64,000 bases of DNA from Candidatus Dadabacteria bacterium (lineage in GTDB: Bacteria > Desulfobacterota_D > UBA1144 > Nemesobacterales > Nemesobacteraceae), in the NCBI GenBank assembly GCA_009840385.1, contig VXNX01000006.1, forward strand, positions 11,054 through 75,053, in the 5' to 3' direction. Under the pieces are notes generated by a model, which saw nothing but the letters and a program-made list of their open reading frames with translations, was not told where the DNA came from and made no database searches. Positions 8,473 through 15,769 of this stretch are shown one piece after another (within the stretch, counting starts at the first letter, position 1; each line of letters opens with the position of its first letter). The position numbers were made by a program, and so were the translations under genes.

Positions 8473-8861
8473 GCACGAAGCCCATAAGACTTCCCTCAGG
8501 TCACCCGGAGATCTTCGACACGATGAAAATAGAGATCCTGCGCATGGAAAACGGAGAGTCAGAGCTCTCCATGCCGTTTCTTGAGGAATATACGCAGCAC
8601 TACGGAATGCTCCACGGCGGTGCCATTTTCACGCTGGCGGATGCGGCCTGCGGAGTTGCGGTTGCCAGTGTCGCAAAAGAGGGGAAAAAGTTTCTTACGT
8701 CTGGAATGAATATAAATTATCTGGAACCAATCAGGGAAGGCATTACGATTTGTCGTGCCAAAGTGCTCAGACAGGGAAGAATAATGCCTGTTGAGAGCGA
8801 GGTCTGGAATTCGGGTGTTTGCGCGGCGAAAGCCAGCGCCATTTATACTCTGGTTGATTGA
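8469..8861 (+). CDS. PaaI-family hotdog thioesterase
   Basis: 130 residues with a single hotdog-fold domain. The motif HYGMLHGGAIFTLADAACGVAV matches the PaaI/YdiI acyl-CoA thioesterase group (consensus N..g..HGG...tlaD.a). The C-terminal half contains the expected strand pattern (NYLEPIREG, VLRQGR). It presumably hydrolyses an aromatic or medium-chain acyl-CoA; the substrate is unknown. Translation is probably coupled to the MFS gene through the ATGA overlap. Length is normal for the family. Confidence 0.85.
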   Translation: MSTKPIRLPSGHPEIFDTMKIEILRMENGESELSMPFLEEYTQHYGMLHGGAIFTLADAACGVAVASVAKEGKKFLTSGMNINYLEPIREGITICRAKVLRQGRIMPVESEVWNSGVCAAKASAIYTLVD

Positions 8862-9037
8862 TTCTTCTTCCTTAACTTCGATGAAATACAAAAGAAATAA
8901 AGTTGTCAAAAAAACAGGACGAAAAATTCAAAAACCGTTCGATTTAACTTGCTTGCTGCACATTCATTGCTATCTTGTTGCTTGATTTGCCAATGATAGG
9001 GATAATAATTACACCCATATAGTTAGAGATTAGTGAA

Positions 9038-9733
9038 ATGAAAGTTAGTGTAACCAGATCTGATGCGCACTACGAAGTGGCCTTTCATCGTCCGGCCTTC
9101 AGCCGTATTGCATCGTTTTCACAGATTGTAGAACCAATTTACGACGCATTCAGTGCGGAAGTACAGATTCCTCCAGACGCGATAAAGCTAGAAAACGGAA
9201 ACACTATCGCCACTGCCGGCGTCACTCTCACCTTGTTTTCTGGGTTCAGCTTGTTTGAAGCGAGGCTAGATGGATACAAAGCACGCTTTCTTGACCTTCA
9301 ATCATCGGAAGCTATTGATCAGGCCAAACGATACGCTAAGCTCTTTGAATCCGCTGTATGCGGATTCTTGGCTGATGGGATACCTGCATATTGGAGACTC
9401 ATCATTCCCTCTTGGCTGACGGTTGACGGAGGTATGGACGCGGCCGAAGGGCTCATTAGAGGTCTTACTTGGCTTCCTGAGTCTCACGACCCGTTTGAAA
9501 TAGGTTCGACCAAGGTAAGTTCACAAGTCAGGTTCGACTGTTTCAATACAGAAGACCTGTGGACCGTCAGGGTTACTGTGGACAAGTCGGCAATGCCGGA
9601 TACGCATTTATTCTTAGAGATTTCCAGTGAGTACGTGCATGGTTCTCCTTTTAACACCCTTGATAAGCAAGCCGAACATCTTTCCATTGTATGGAACTCT
9701 GTTGTCAGTAAACTGGGTTTAGAGGGGGATTAA
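9038..9733 (+). CDS. Hypothetical protein, first gene of a three-gene accessory cassette
   Basis: 231 residues, not recognised with confidence. It looks soluble: no signal peptide or membrane helix. It is a mixed alpha/beta sequence, with a beta-rich middle (SSQVRFDCFNTEDLWTVRVTVDK) and a C-terminal helix (LDKQAEHLSIVWNSVVSKL). That layout recalls the TIGR04255 family, whose members often start such cassettes, but the match is weak and from memory. Only 6 bp separate its stop from the next start. Base composition is intermediate between the core and the AT-rich islands. Confidence 0.6.
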   Translation: MKVSVTRSDAHYEVAFHRPAFSRIASFSQIVEPIYDAFSAEVQIPPDAIKLENGNTIATAGVTLTLFSGFSLFEARLDGYKARFLDLQSSEAIDQAKRYAKLFESAVCGFLADGIPAYWRLIIPSWLTVDGGMDAAEGLIRGLTWLPESHDPFEIGSTKVSSQVRFDCFNTEDLWTVRVTVDKSAMPDTHLFLEISSEYVHGSPFNTLDKQAEHLSIVWNSVVSKLGLEGD

Positions 9734-9739
9734 AGTTAG

Positions 9740-10459
9740 ATGTTGAATGCTTCTCCAAATTTTCCGTTGGCGTCTCCTGCATTACAACATGCAGTGACCG
9801 ACGATCGCCAACAGTTGTGGGTCGATCCACAATTTGATCCCCTTAAGAATTTCAACTCGGCCCGATATTTCGAAAGCAATTGCCCTTCTGCACCTTTGCA
9901 GATAGTAACAATCACTGGTTCATACAACTTTGATTATGACAAAAGTGATTTTGTACAAACATCTGGCAATCGATACGGTCGCAAACCAGCTGAGAGACAG
10001 TTTAGCCTGCGTATTCTATCTTCTCGCACGCTGCCCAGCCGTTTCGCTGAGGCGACCATGCCTCTTGTCGGCTTTGGACCAGCTGCTCCGGTGGCTACCA
10101 CTGCGGCGTGGTTGGAAGCATCGTTAGATGAGTTGGAGGAGTGTTCCGCCTCCGCACTTGATGAAGGTTTAGAGGAGCCTTCGGAACTTGGATTGACGAA
10201 GGCTAAGAAGTTGTTAGAGACAGTCTCTAATCGCGTAACGGACCAGCCGGACATATACCTGATGGACGAGGGTAGCATAGCAATTGATTTTCGGAATCCT
10301 GGAAGCAAGAGTGGTGTTCTGTTCTTGATCGAACAAGATGGTTCTGGAGCGCTTTTCCACCGTACTAAAAACTCTAAAGGTCGGCTTCGGGTTCATGATG
10401 CGGCAGATTTGCTCCAGGAAGGTGGTTTTCTGGAACTCGAGAGGGTGGGCATTCGGTAG
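9740..10459 (+). CDS. Hypothetical protein, second gene of the cassette
   Basis: 239 residues, not recognised. No signal peptide. The N-terminal region is rich in S, P and N; the middle has an acidic stretch (DELEECSASALDEGLEEPSELG), followed by a helix (KAKKLLETVSNRV). The C-terminal part reads as a small beta domain (DIYLMDEGSIAIDFRN, GVLFLIEQDGSGALF). The DEGSIAIDF..PG..SGVLFLI pattern resembles proteins I have seen between TIGR04255-like and short 'HADI..P' proteins in other genomes. It ends with a 1-bp overlap with the GTG start of the third gene. Confidence 0.6.
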   Translation: MLNASPNFPLASPALQHAVTDDRQQLWVDPQFDPLKNFNSARYFESNCPSAPLQIVTITGSYNFDYDKSDFVQTSGNRYGRKPAERQFSLRILSSRTLPSRFAEATMPLVGFGPAAPVATTAAWLEASLDELEECSASALDEGLEEPSELGLTKAKKLLETVSNRVTDQPDIYLMDEGSIAIDFRNPGSKSGVLFLIEQDGSGALFHRTKNSKGRLRVHDAADLLQEGGFLELERVGIR

Positions 10460-10929
10460 TGAACAAACAGTTGGGTGAGGAAATACCGGATTCCATAGCG
10501 AAAGAGGACAGACTCGGAAGGGAAGAGAGGTCGCAAAAAAACGCCAAGCGCTCTTTCGGCAGACTGAAAAGAGAAGGTGAGGCAAGGGCACCTGTCTCAA
10601 GATTTAATCCGCCCAAAGACAGCAATGAAATTTCAGTTAACCGAATGGATTTTGTCCCCGAAGCCACAATGGCAGAGTTGGGTATGCGGAATGCGAGTTC
10701 ATCCGGGAAGTTGTTTTGGGGTTGGTATATTCTAACCGCCGGCGACGTACAGGGAGTTGGCTGTAGTGTAAAGCCGTCCCCCTCAGATGACAATCCTTAT
10801 CATGCGGATATCCTAATCCCGGTAGCATTAGATGCCGAAGAAAGGCGAGATGAAGTTATCGAGTATGCAAGAGACTTAGCATATCACGCTACGTTTCTCC
10901 CTTGGGGTGAGTGGACCAAGACTGCTTAA
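10459..10929 (+). CDS. Conserved hypothetical protein, third gene of the cassette
   Basis: 156 residues with a GTG start that shares one base with the previous stop. The first 50 residues are highly charged and low in structure. From about residue 55 there is a compact domain: ISVNRMDFVPEATMAELG, FWGWYILTAGDVQGVGC, then NPYHADILIPVALDAEERRDEVIEYARDLAYHATFLPW. I recognise this layout (SV.R....F.GW.....NP.HADI.LP...HA..LA..A.W) from widespread uncharacterised bacterial proteins encoded after genes like the two upstream. Function unknown; possibly a binding partner of the first two products. Confidence 0.6.
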   Translation: MNKQLGEEIPDSIAKEDRLGREERSQKNAKRSFGRLKREGEARAPVSRFNPPKDSNEISVNRMDFVPEATMAELGMRNASSSGKLFWGWYILTAGDVQGVGCSVKPSPSDDNPYHADILIPVALDAEERRDEVIEYARDLAYHATFLPWGEWTKTA

Positions 10930-10969
10930 CCGGCCATATTTGCCCAATGTTTGTTACGTGATAACAAGC

Positions 10970-11704
10970 TTAGATATCCCCGTAGCGGGACTGCAAAAGC
11001 GCTAGGCTTACCACTGAAGCCGTTTCCGCCCTCAGTATTCTTTCTCCAAGCCCGAGTACCGTATAGCCTTTTTCTTTTGCCAGGGTAATTTCCTGTTCCG
11101 AAAAACCTCCCTCGGGGCCTATGAAGAGATTTATCGTTCTTACGGATTTCTCGTGGGAACCCATGTAATCTCTGAGCAGTTCGCTTTGGTTTTCGTAAAG
11201 TACTATCTTCATCTCGCTTTCGTTTCTTATTTCAAGGGACCTTTGAAAATCAACCGGTTTTGAAACCGCAGGCGGCACGGTTCTTCCGCACTGCTTTGTC
11301 GATTCCCGAGCTATTTTGTTCCATCTGTCCACCTTTGCGGTTGACCTTACCTGGGTCCTTTCGGAAACTAACGGGAAAATTCCCGATACGCCGAGTTGCG
11401 TTGCCTGACTTATTATCCCGTCCATCTTGTTTCCCTTGAGAATCGCTTGGAAGAGATTCAGTTCCAGTCCAGGTTCTGTCTGCAACAGGCGGGTGCTGTA
11501 AACCTGGAGGGCGATGGTTCCAGGGGAGAGGTCCGTTATTGTGCCTTCATACTCGGTGGATTCAGCATCAAAGACGGTTATGCGGTCCCCAGCTCCTAGT
11601 CTAAGCACTTTCGTTATATGCGTGTAGTCGCTCTCGGATATTTTTCCGCGAAGGGTTCTGTCATCTTCTGTGGATGGCTCTTTTCTGATCGGAAATCTCG
11701 GCAT
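10970..11704 (-). CDS. rsmE: 16S rRNA (uracil-1498-N3)-methyltransferase RsmE
   Basis: 244 residues. RsmE is a SPOUT methyltransferase that makes m3U1498 in 16S rRNA using SAM. The C-terminal SPOUT signature is complete: LFIGPEGGFSEQEI and LGLGERILRAETASVV form the trefoil-knot SAM site. The N-terminal PUA-like part carries THITKVLRLGAGDRITVFD. Length is normal. It lies 18 bp downstream of the cobA-hemD fusion on the same strand, so the two are probably co-transcribed. An rRNA modification gene next to tetrapyrrole genes is just shared transcription, as far as one can tell. Confidence 0.95.
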   Translation of the reverse strand: MPRFPIRKEPSTEDDRTLRGKISESDYTHITKVLRLGAGDRITVFDAESTEYEGTITDLSPGTIALQVYSTRLLQTEPGLELNLFQAILKGNKMDGIISQATQLGVSGIFPLVSERTQVRSTAKVDRWNKIARESTKQCGRTVPPAVSKPVDFQRSLEIRNESEMKIVLYENQSELLRDYMGSHEKSVRTINLFIGPEGGFSEQEITLAKEKGYTVLGLGERILRAETASVVSLALLQSRYGDI

Positions 11705-11722
11705 TTCAAGGTACCTGCCTTC

Positions 11723-13234
11723 TTATGAGAGATAAAAGTCCAGGATTTTTTCTTTAAGGCTACGGGTCGTATGGATGTCAGCGGTTACCACCGGGGTAAA
11801 ACCGTGGCCGAGTAGCGTCGCGGCCGTTACGGGTCCTATGCAGGCAAACCCGGTCTTGTCGAAAAGCTCTGGATCTTCTCCAAAAAGCGAAAAGAAATTT
11901 GTTACGGTTGAGGAACTTGTGAACGTTACAAGGTCTATCTCTGCACTGGAGAATTTCATTTTTATCAGGTCAAGCTCCTGCTTTGCGTGGTCGGGAACAA
12001 GCGTTTCATAAACGCAGAGCACTTCTACTTCGGCTCCCATTCCCTGTAGCGTGTCCGGGAGAAGCTCTCTTGCCACAAGCGCTCTCGGGATAAGTATTTT
12101 TTTGCCGTCGAGATTAAGCTTTTCGGCAAGCGAGATTATTCCTTCGGCGGTATAGACTCTGGGCATGTAATCCACTGAGAGGTTGTACTTTAGAAGTTCC
12201 TCAGAAGTTTTTTCCCCTATGGCTATTATCTTTTTGCCTTTAAGTTCCCGCGAGTCCTTTCCATGGGAAGCGAGCACATCGAAATAGTTGCTTACTCCGT
12301 TCACACTCGTGAACACGAGGAAATCATAGTCTGCGAGATTCTGTACCGAAAGTTTCTGCTCTCTGGTATTTCTTACGGGCTTTATTTCGATTGTGGGAAA
12401 TTCGATGGTTTTTGCCCCGCAGGAGCCTAGAAGTTCCGCGAACTCGGATGATGCTTCCTTCTCCCTAGTTACCATTATGGTCTTTCCGAAAAGCGGCTTT
12501 TTTTCATACCATCCTATCGCTTCTGCGAGCGAGGCCACCTCTCCGACCACTATGGTTGCCGGAGTCTGGACGTCAAGAACTCTGGTTTTTTCCGCTATGT
12601 CGGAAATGGTCCCCACGACAGATTTCTGTTCGGGTAGCGTGCCACAGGATATAACGGCAACGGGGGTAGACGCTTCCTTTCCCAGCCCAAGCAGTTTTTT
12701 CATTATGCTCTCGAGTTTGCTCAGTCCCATGAGGAACACCATCGTTTCGATCTCAGCCGGATCGTAGTCAGAATCCTCTCCTTGGTGGTGCCCGGTAAAG
12801 ACTGCGAAAGACGAATTGTAACGCCTGTGAGTAATGGGAATTCCCCCGTAAGCCGGCACCGCGGTAACGGAGCTTACTCCCGGCACAATCTCGATATCGA
12901 TACCGTTTTTGACGACCTCCTCAACCTCCTCTCCTCCCCTTCCGAAAACGAACGGATCTCCTCCCTTCAGCCTTGCCACAGTTTTTCCCTCTTTTGCCCT
13001 GTTTACGAGGAGTTTGTTTATCTCTTCCTGGGATATATGAGCCTGTCCGATTGTCTTGCCGGCAAAGACAAGTTCCGCATCAGGACGGCAGAACTTAAGA
13101 ATCTGCGGGTTTACAAGTGAATCGTAGATTACCACCTGTGCTTTCCCGAGCAGTTCCTTTCCCCTGAGGGTAAGAAGGCCCGCGTCGCCAGGCCCCGCGC
13201 CGATCAGATAAACCCTGCCTTTTTTTTCGCTCAT
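11723..13234 (-). CDS. cobA-hemD: Uroporphyrinogen-III C-methyltransferase / uroporphyrinogen-III synthase fusion
   Basis: 503 residues with two domains. Residues 1-245 are a SUMT/CobA methyltransferase: VYLIGAGPGDAGLLTLRG at the start, ARLKGGDPFVFGRGGEE, and VPGVSSVTAVPAYGGIPITHR. They make precorrin-2 for sirohaem or cobalamin. Residues 255-503 are HemD, which closes hydroxymethylbilane to uroporphyrinogen III (TIMVTREKEASSEFAELL, VFTSVNGVSNYF, TFTSSSTVTNF). The fusion is common in Gram-positive, Desulfobacterota-like and related lineages. The early haem pathway genes hemA/hemC are not in the window. It is the first gene of a minus-strand pair with rsmE. Confidence 0.95.
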   Translation of the reverse strand: MSEKKGRVYLIGAGPGDAGLLTLRGKELLGKAQVVIYDSLVNPQILKFCRPDAELVFAGKTIGQAHISQEEINKLLVNRAKEGKTVARLKGGDPFVFGRGGEEVEEVVKNGIDIEIVPGVSSVTAVPAYGGIPITHRRYNSSFAVFTGHHQGEDSDYDPAEIETMVFLMGLSKLESIMKKLLGLGKEASTPVAVISCGTLPEQKSVVGTISDIAEKTRVLDVQTPATIVVGEVASLAEAIGWYEKKPLFGKTIMVTREKEASSEFAELLGSCGAKTIEFPTIEIKPVRNTREQKLSVQNLADYDFLVFTSVNGVSNYFDVLASHGKDSRELKGKKIIAIGEKTSEELLKYNLSVDYMPRVYTAEGIISLAEKLNLDGKKILIPRALVARELLPDTLQGMGAEVEVLCVYETLVPDHAKQELDLIKMKFSSAEIDLVTFTSSSTVTNFFSLFGEDPELFDKTGFACIGPVTAATLLGHGFTPVVTADIHTTRSLKEKILDFYLS

Positions 13235-13307
13235 GGAACTGTGGATTGCTGGGGAGAGATCTTGGAGAAATTCACCTGTCCGTTTCTTTATATATTAAAC
13301 CGCGAAG

Positions 13308-13337
13308 CGGAAAACGGTGCCGCGACGCTGTTTTCCG
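13308..13337. repeat. Perfect 8-bp inverted repeat with 14-nt loop
   Basis: CGGAAAAC (13308-13315) and GTTTTCCG (13330-13337) pair perfectly around a GC-rich loop. There is no clear T-run on either side, so it is not a standard terminator. It lies upstream of the cobA-hemD gene (minus strand), about 75 bp before its start, and could be a regulator site. The surrounding 13235-13520 holds no gene that I can support. Confidence 0.4.
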
Positions 13338-13520
13338 GCTATCTTTCAACCCAAATATATTATTTCTCATGGGTTGGCTCCTGTAAAATCAAGGGAAATT
13401 TATTTTGAGAGATGCCGATTAATTTTTGCTTTTGCCGGATAAAGCAGTTTCTTTCAGTCTTTCTTCAACTAGTAAAAATTTACTGAAGCCATGATAGGAG
13501 AAATGGACCCCAAAAGCAGA

Positions 13521-13550
13521 TTGTCTTATGCCTTCCTTCCGTGCTATAAT
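13521..13550 (+). promoter_or_regulatory. Sigma-70-type promoter of the structured leader and lipoprotein gene
   Basis: TTGTCT (13521-13526), an 18-bp spacer and a perfect TATAAT (13545-13550). Transcription should begin near 13557, almost exactly at the first base of the long closing stem of the structured leader at 13558. This spacing supports both calls. Confidence 0.65.
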
Positions 13551-13557
13551 TTTAATC

Positions 13558-13666
13558 GCTAGCAGTTGGAACAGTCCGCTTGTCGGGCTTTCCGTTAAAT
13601 AAAACACCCCTCTGGGGGAAATAGGCGGAGCGTCTGAAACTGTTCTGACTGCTAGCAGAGCCCGAC
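13558..13666 (+). ncRNA. Structured pseudoknotted 5' leader element E1 (unrecognised family)
   Basis: Pairings seen: closing stem GCTAGCAGT (13558-13566) with ACTGCTAGC (13648-13656), continued by GAACAGT (13569-13575) with ACTGTTC (13639-13645) across a 2x2 internal loop. The inner stem is CCGC (13576-13579) with GCGG (13625-13628), and there is a small hairpin CCCC-TCT-GGGG (13607-13617). A pseudoknot joins GTCGGGCT (13582-13589) and AGCCCGAC (13659-13666). A second element with the same order and conserved core is on the other strand at 15556-15665. E1 ends 40 nt before the lipoprotein ATG at 13707, whose ribosome site AGGAGG lies at about 13697. Function inferred: cis-regulatory RNA. Confidence 0.7.
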
Positions 13667-13706
13667 GCCTACGTGTGTCGGAGATCAGAAAATTCAGGAG
13701 GACGTT

Positions 13707-14888
13707 ATGAGGGTTGTTCCGTCTTTTTTCGTAGTTTTGTTTTTTGTCGTTGGTTGCGGAGGTGGTGGTGGAAATGAAACTCCAAGTGACCGACACCCCA
13801 CAGCCCGAACTGCGGTGGGTCAATTTAAAGATGCCAACGTTGCAGGACTGAGCTATGTCTCAGGAGGGCAGAGTGGAGTTACCGATTCAGAGGGAAGCTT
13901 TACCTACGAAGTTGGAGAAAGTGTTGTGTTCTCGGTCGGAGGTGTAACATTAGGAGAAACCGAAGGAAAGTCGGTTGTTACCCCAGTAGATTTAGTTGAG
14001 CGAGGCAGTTCAAGTTCTGAGCCTGTGCTGAACACTGTGCGTTTTCTCATATCTCTGGATGAAGACAATGACCTTTCTAACGGTATAAACATCCCTGAAG
14101 AGGTTCGTGAGCTCGCGCTACAATGGACTTTTATACAGATTCTTTCCGATAGTTTGGATTTCGAGCAACAACTGGAGAGAATGAGATCCGATTTACAAGA
14201 AAGATTTAGTAGATATGAATCGTACGAAATCCCGGGAAATGCGACCGCAAGGAACCATTTGGAAAGTACTCTTCGGTGTTCCTATTCGGGTGCATACACC
14301 GGAACATACGGGGGTACTGATCAAGGTAATTTCGGAGTTTTGATTGACGCACGTAGTGGAAGTGCGTCCGGTATTGCTTACAGCACTCAATATGATAATT
14401 ACATCACACTTACAGGCACAAGATCCATCAGCTATGATCAGAATGTCGTATTCGCAAGTGGAGATACAGATGAAGGAACAGAATTCAATGGCCAGTTTAC
14501 TTCTGTGAACACGGTTCAAGGTCGGTGGGGGCATCCACTTGACTCAAGTATCGGTGGCAGTTTCTCCGGCAGGAGAATCGGTGGTGATCAATATGCGGTA
14601 TACCGTGGTACCGGAACTTGGCGAACTGATAGTTTTGACGAGTACGGAGTCTTCACTTTTGACATTAATGATTCGGGCAGGATAACAGGACTCGCATATA
14701 ACATTGCTTATGATATATCTGGAAATCTTAATGGATCACTTTCGGGAACCAACATATCAGCTACTACAAGCGATGGGACAAGGGTTACCGGAACGCTAGA
14801 CCGAGAAACTGGTGTCCTAAGAGGTAGGTTCGATGACTCGGCAGGGTTCTCGGGCACATTTGAAGGAAGCGGATGCCAGCTCAACTAG
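13707..14888 (+). CDS. Putative outer-membrane lipoprotein with two C-terminal repeats
   Basis: 393 residues. The signal peptide MRVVPSFFVVLFFVVGC ends in a lipobox with the acylated Cys at 17, followed by a poly-Gly linker. Residues 35-100 resemble a domain found in bacterial surface lipoproteins (GQFKDANVAGLSYVSGG...GVTDSEGSFTY). The C-terminal half holds two degenerate copies of about 95 residues (about 195-290 and 298-392), each with Y-x-G-T...F...ID..G...G-x-A-Y...YD, which look beta-stranded. Function is unknown; adhesin-like or envelope binding role possible. A strong AGGAGG ribosome site precedes the ATG. It lies directly behind the structured leader E1 and is therefore its likely regulatory target. 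Confidence 0.75.
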   Translation: MRVVPSFFVVLFFVVGCGGGGGNETPSDRHPTARTAVGQFKDANVAGLSYVSGGQSGVTDSEGSFTYEVGESVVFSVGGVTLGETEGKSVVTPVDLVERGSSSSEPVLNTVRFLISLDEDNDLSNGINIPEEVRELALQWTFIQILSDSLDFEQQLERMRSDLQERFSRYESYEIPGNATARNHLESTLRCSYSGAYTGTYGGTDQGNFGVLIDARSGSASGIAYSTQYDNYITLTGTRSISYDQNVVFASGDTDEGTEFNGQFTSVNTVQGRWGHPLDSSIGGSFSGRRIGGDQYAVYRGTGTWRTDSFDEYGVFTFDINDSGRITGLAYNIAYDISGNLNGSLSGTNISATTSDGTRVTGTLDRETGVLRGRFDDSAGFSGTFEGSGCQLN

Positions 14889-14897
14889 AAACAATCG

Positions 14898-15362
14898 ATG
14901 AGGCAATCTAAGACCTTTAGTGCTCTGAAAGGTGAGCTTCTACAGGCTCTTTCAGAAGTTCCCGGATGAACAGTCTGCGAGGCTGTATTTTGAGGAAGAG
15001 CGTTGGGGGAAGGGGGCGTTATTGCCCGCATTGCGGAAGCGTGAGAACTTCCGAAATCAAGAATCACAAACCTATGCCCTATCGGTGCAAGGATTGTCGC
15101 AAGTATTTCAGCGTCCGGACAAACAGCGTGCTTGCCGAGAGCAGGGTTCCTCTTCACGAATGGATTCTGGCTGTTTTCCTGATGACTACGAATCTTAAAG
15201 GTGTATCAAGTTACAAGCTGACGAGAGCTATTTTGGCGGTCGCTTTAGAACATGCACGCTTCAAGAAGAATGTTCATAGGAGGAGCTGGGCTAACGGACA
15301 AAACTCCCGTAGTCGGCGGAAAATCCCGCAAGACGAAGAAGGTCAAGGTCACCCTCCGTAAC
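14898..15362 (+). pseudogene. Decayed IS1595-family (ISXO2-like) transposase
   Basis: Two reading frames together spell an IS1595-type transposase N-terminus: FYRLFQKFPDEQSARLYFEEERWG in one frame, then RYCPHCGS...KPMPYRCKDCRKYFSVRT...ESRVPLHEWILAVFLMTTNLKGVSS in the next. The zinc ribbon (CPHC...CKDC) and the LKGVSS helix are typical. The switch of frame falls in the G-rich run near 15008-15020. After the KGVSSYKL segment the middle of the DDE domain is missing; a short stretch (TDKTPVVGGKSRKTKKVKV) may be the remnant of the catalytic part in another frame. It cannot encode an active enzyme. Confidence 0.75.
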
Positions 15363-15497
15363 ACCTTTCACTTCTTCTGCGAATCTGAAGCATTCATTAA
15401 AAACCAAGTAAGCCCTGTCGCCACATTTTGCCTTTGTCTCGGCGTAAACCACCCCCGTGACCGCAAACAAGGTCACAAAAATCAACAATATTCTCAT
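15291..15497 (-). CDS. Small exported protein, possibly 3'-truncated by IS debris
   Basis: 68 residues on the minus strand. A clean signal peptide MRILLIFVTLFAVTGVVYA (cleavage after AYA-like VYA) is followed by a short polar region with two Cys (AKCGDRAYLVFNECF). AGGAG lies 7 nt before the ATG. The last 24 residues are antisense to the residual transposase, so the original C-terminus may have been replaced when the IS inserted. No family recognised. The gene sits behind structured leader E2, in the same relation as the lipoprotein gene to E1, which is the best argument that it is real. Confidence 0.55.
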   Translation of the reverse strand: MRILLIFVTLFAVTGVVYAETKAKCGDRAYLVFNECFRFAEEVKGVTEGDLDLLRLAGFSADYGSFVR

Positions 15498-15555
15498 AGC
15501 AATCTCCTAAGTATTTGGGGTTAACAGAGGTGGCACAGGGTGCCTCGAACGTGGG

Positions 15556-15665
15556 TGTCGGGTCCTGCTGACATTCAAGAGACTTGAAAGTTCCGCTTAT
15601 TTCCCGGATGGGTGTTGTATTGTGGCGGAGACCCGACATGGGGCGGGTTCTCCTGAATGTCAGCA
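15556..15665 (-). ncRNA. Structured pseudoknotted 5' leader element E2, same family as E1
   Basis: Read on the minus strand: closing stem TGCTGACATTCA (15665-15654) with TGAATGTCAGCA (15577-15566), 12 perfect pairs. The inner stem is CCGC (15646-15643) with GCGG (15596-15593), with a small CCC/GGG hairpin (about 15612-15603). The pseudoknot joins TGTCGGGTC (15638-15630) and GACCCGACA (15564-15556). The unpaired core matches E1: AATACAACACCC and GGGAAATAAGCGGA here, AATAAAACACCC and GGGAAATAGGCGGA in E1. Stem sequences differ but keep pairing. It ends 58 nt before the small exported-protein start at 15497. Total length 110 nt against 109 for E1. Confidence 0.7.
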
Positions 15666-15715
15666 TTCTGACTGTAGCACACCAAGGCAGGATAATCCAT
15701 GAGAATTTCGCAATC

Positions 15716-15743
15716 TTGATAAACACCTTTGGTTGCGTATAAT
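15716..15743 (+). promoter_or_regulatory. Sigma-70 promoter for the OLD-family nuclease gene
   Basis: TTGATA (15716-15721), a 16-bp spacer, TATAAT (15738-15743). The predicted start is near 15750, giving a short leader with a GAGAGGG ribosome site before the ATG at 15770. Confidence 0.65.
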
Positions 15744-15769
15744 GGAACCCGATATAAGAGAGGGAAAAG

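Noticed and set aside
13419-13823. Minus-strand 134-codon ORF over the E1 leader and lipoprotein start
   Set aside because: No ribosome site, low-complexity translation, and it overlaps a convincing promoter, structured leader and signal peptide on the other strand.
13558-15665. E1/E2 as ends of a transposon or a retron msr/msd
   Set aside because: No reverse transcriptase is near, the two copies differ in stem sequence while keeping pairing, and each lies at the leader position of a gene; terminal inverted repeats of a transposon would be similar in sequence along their length.
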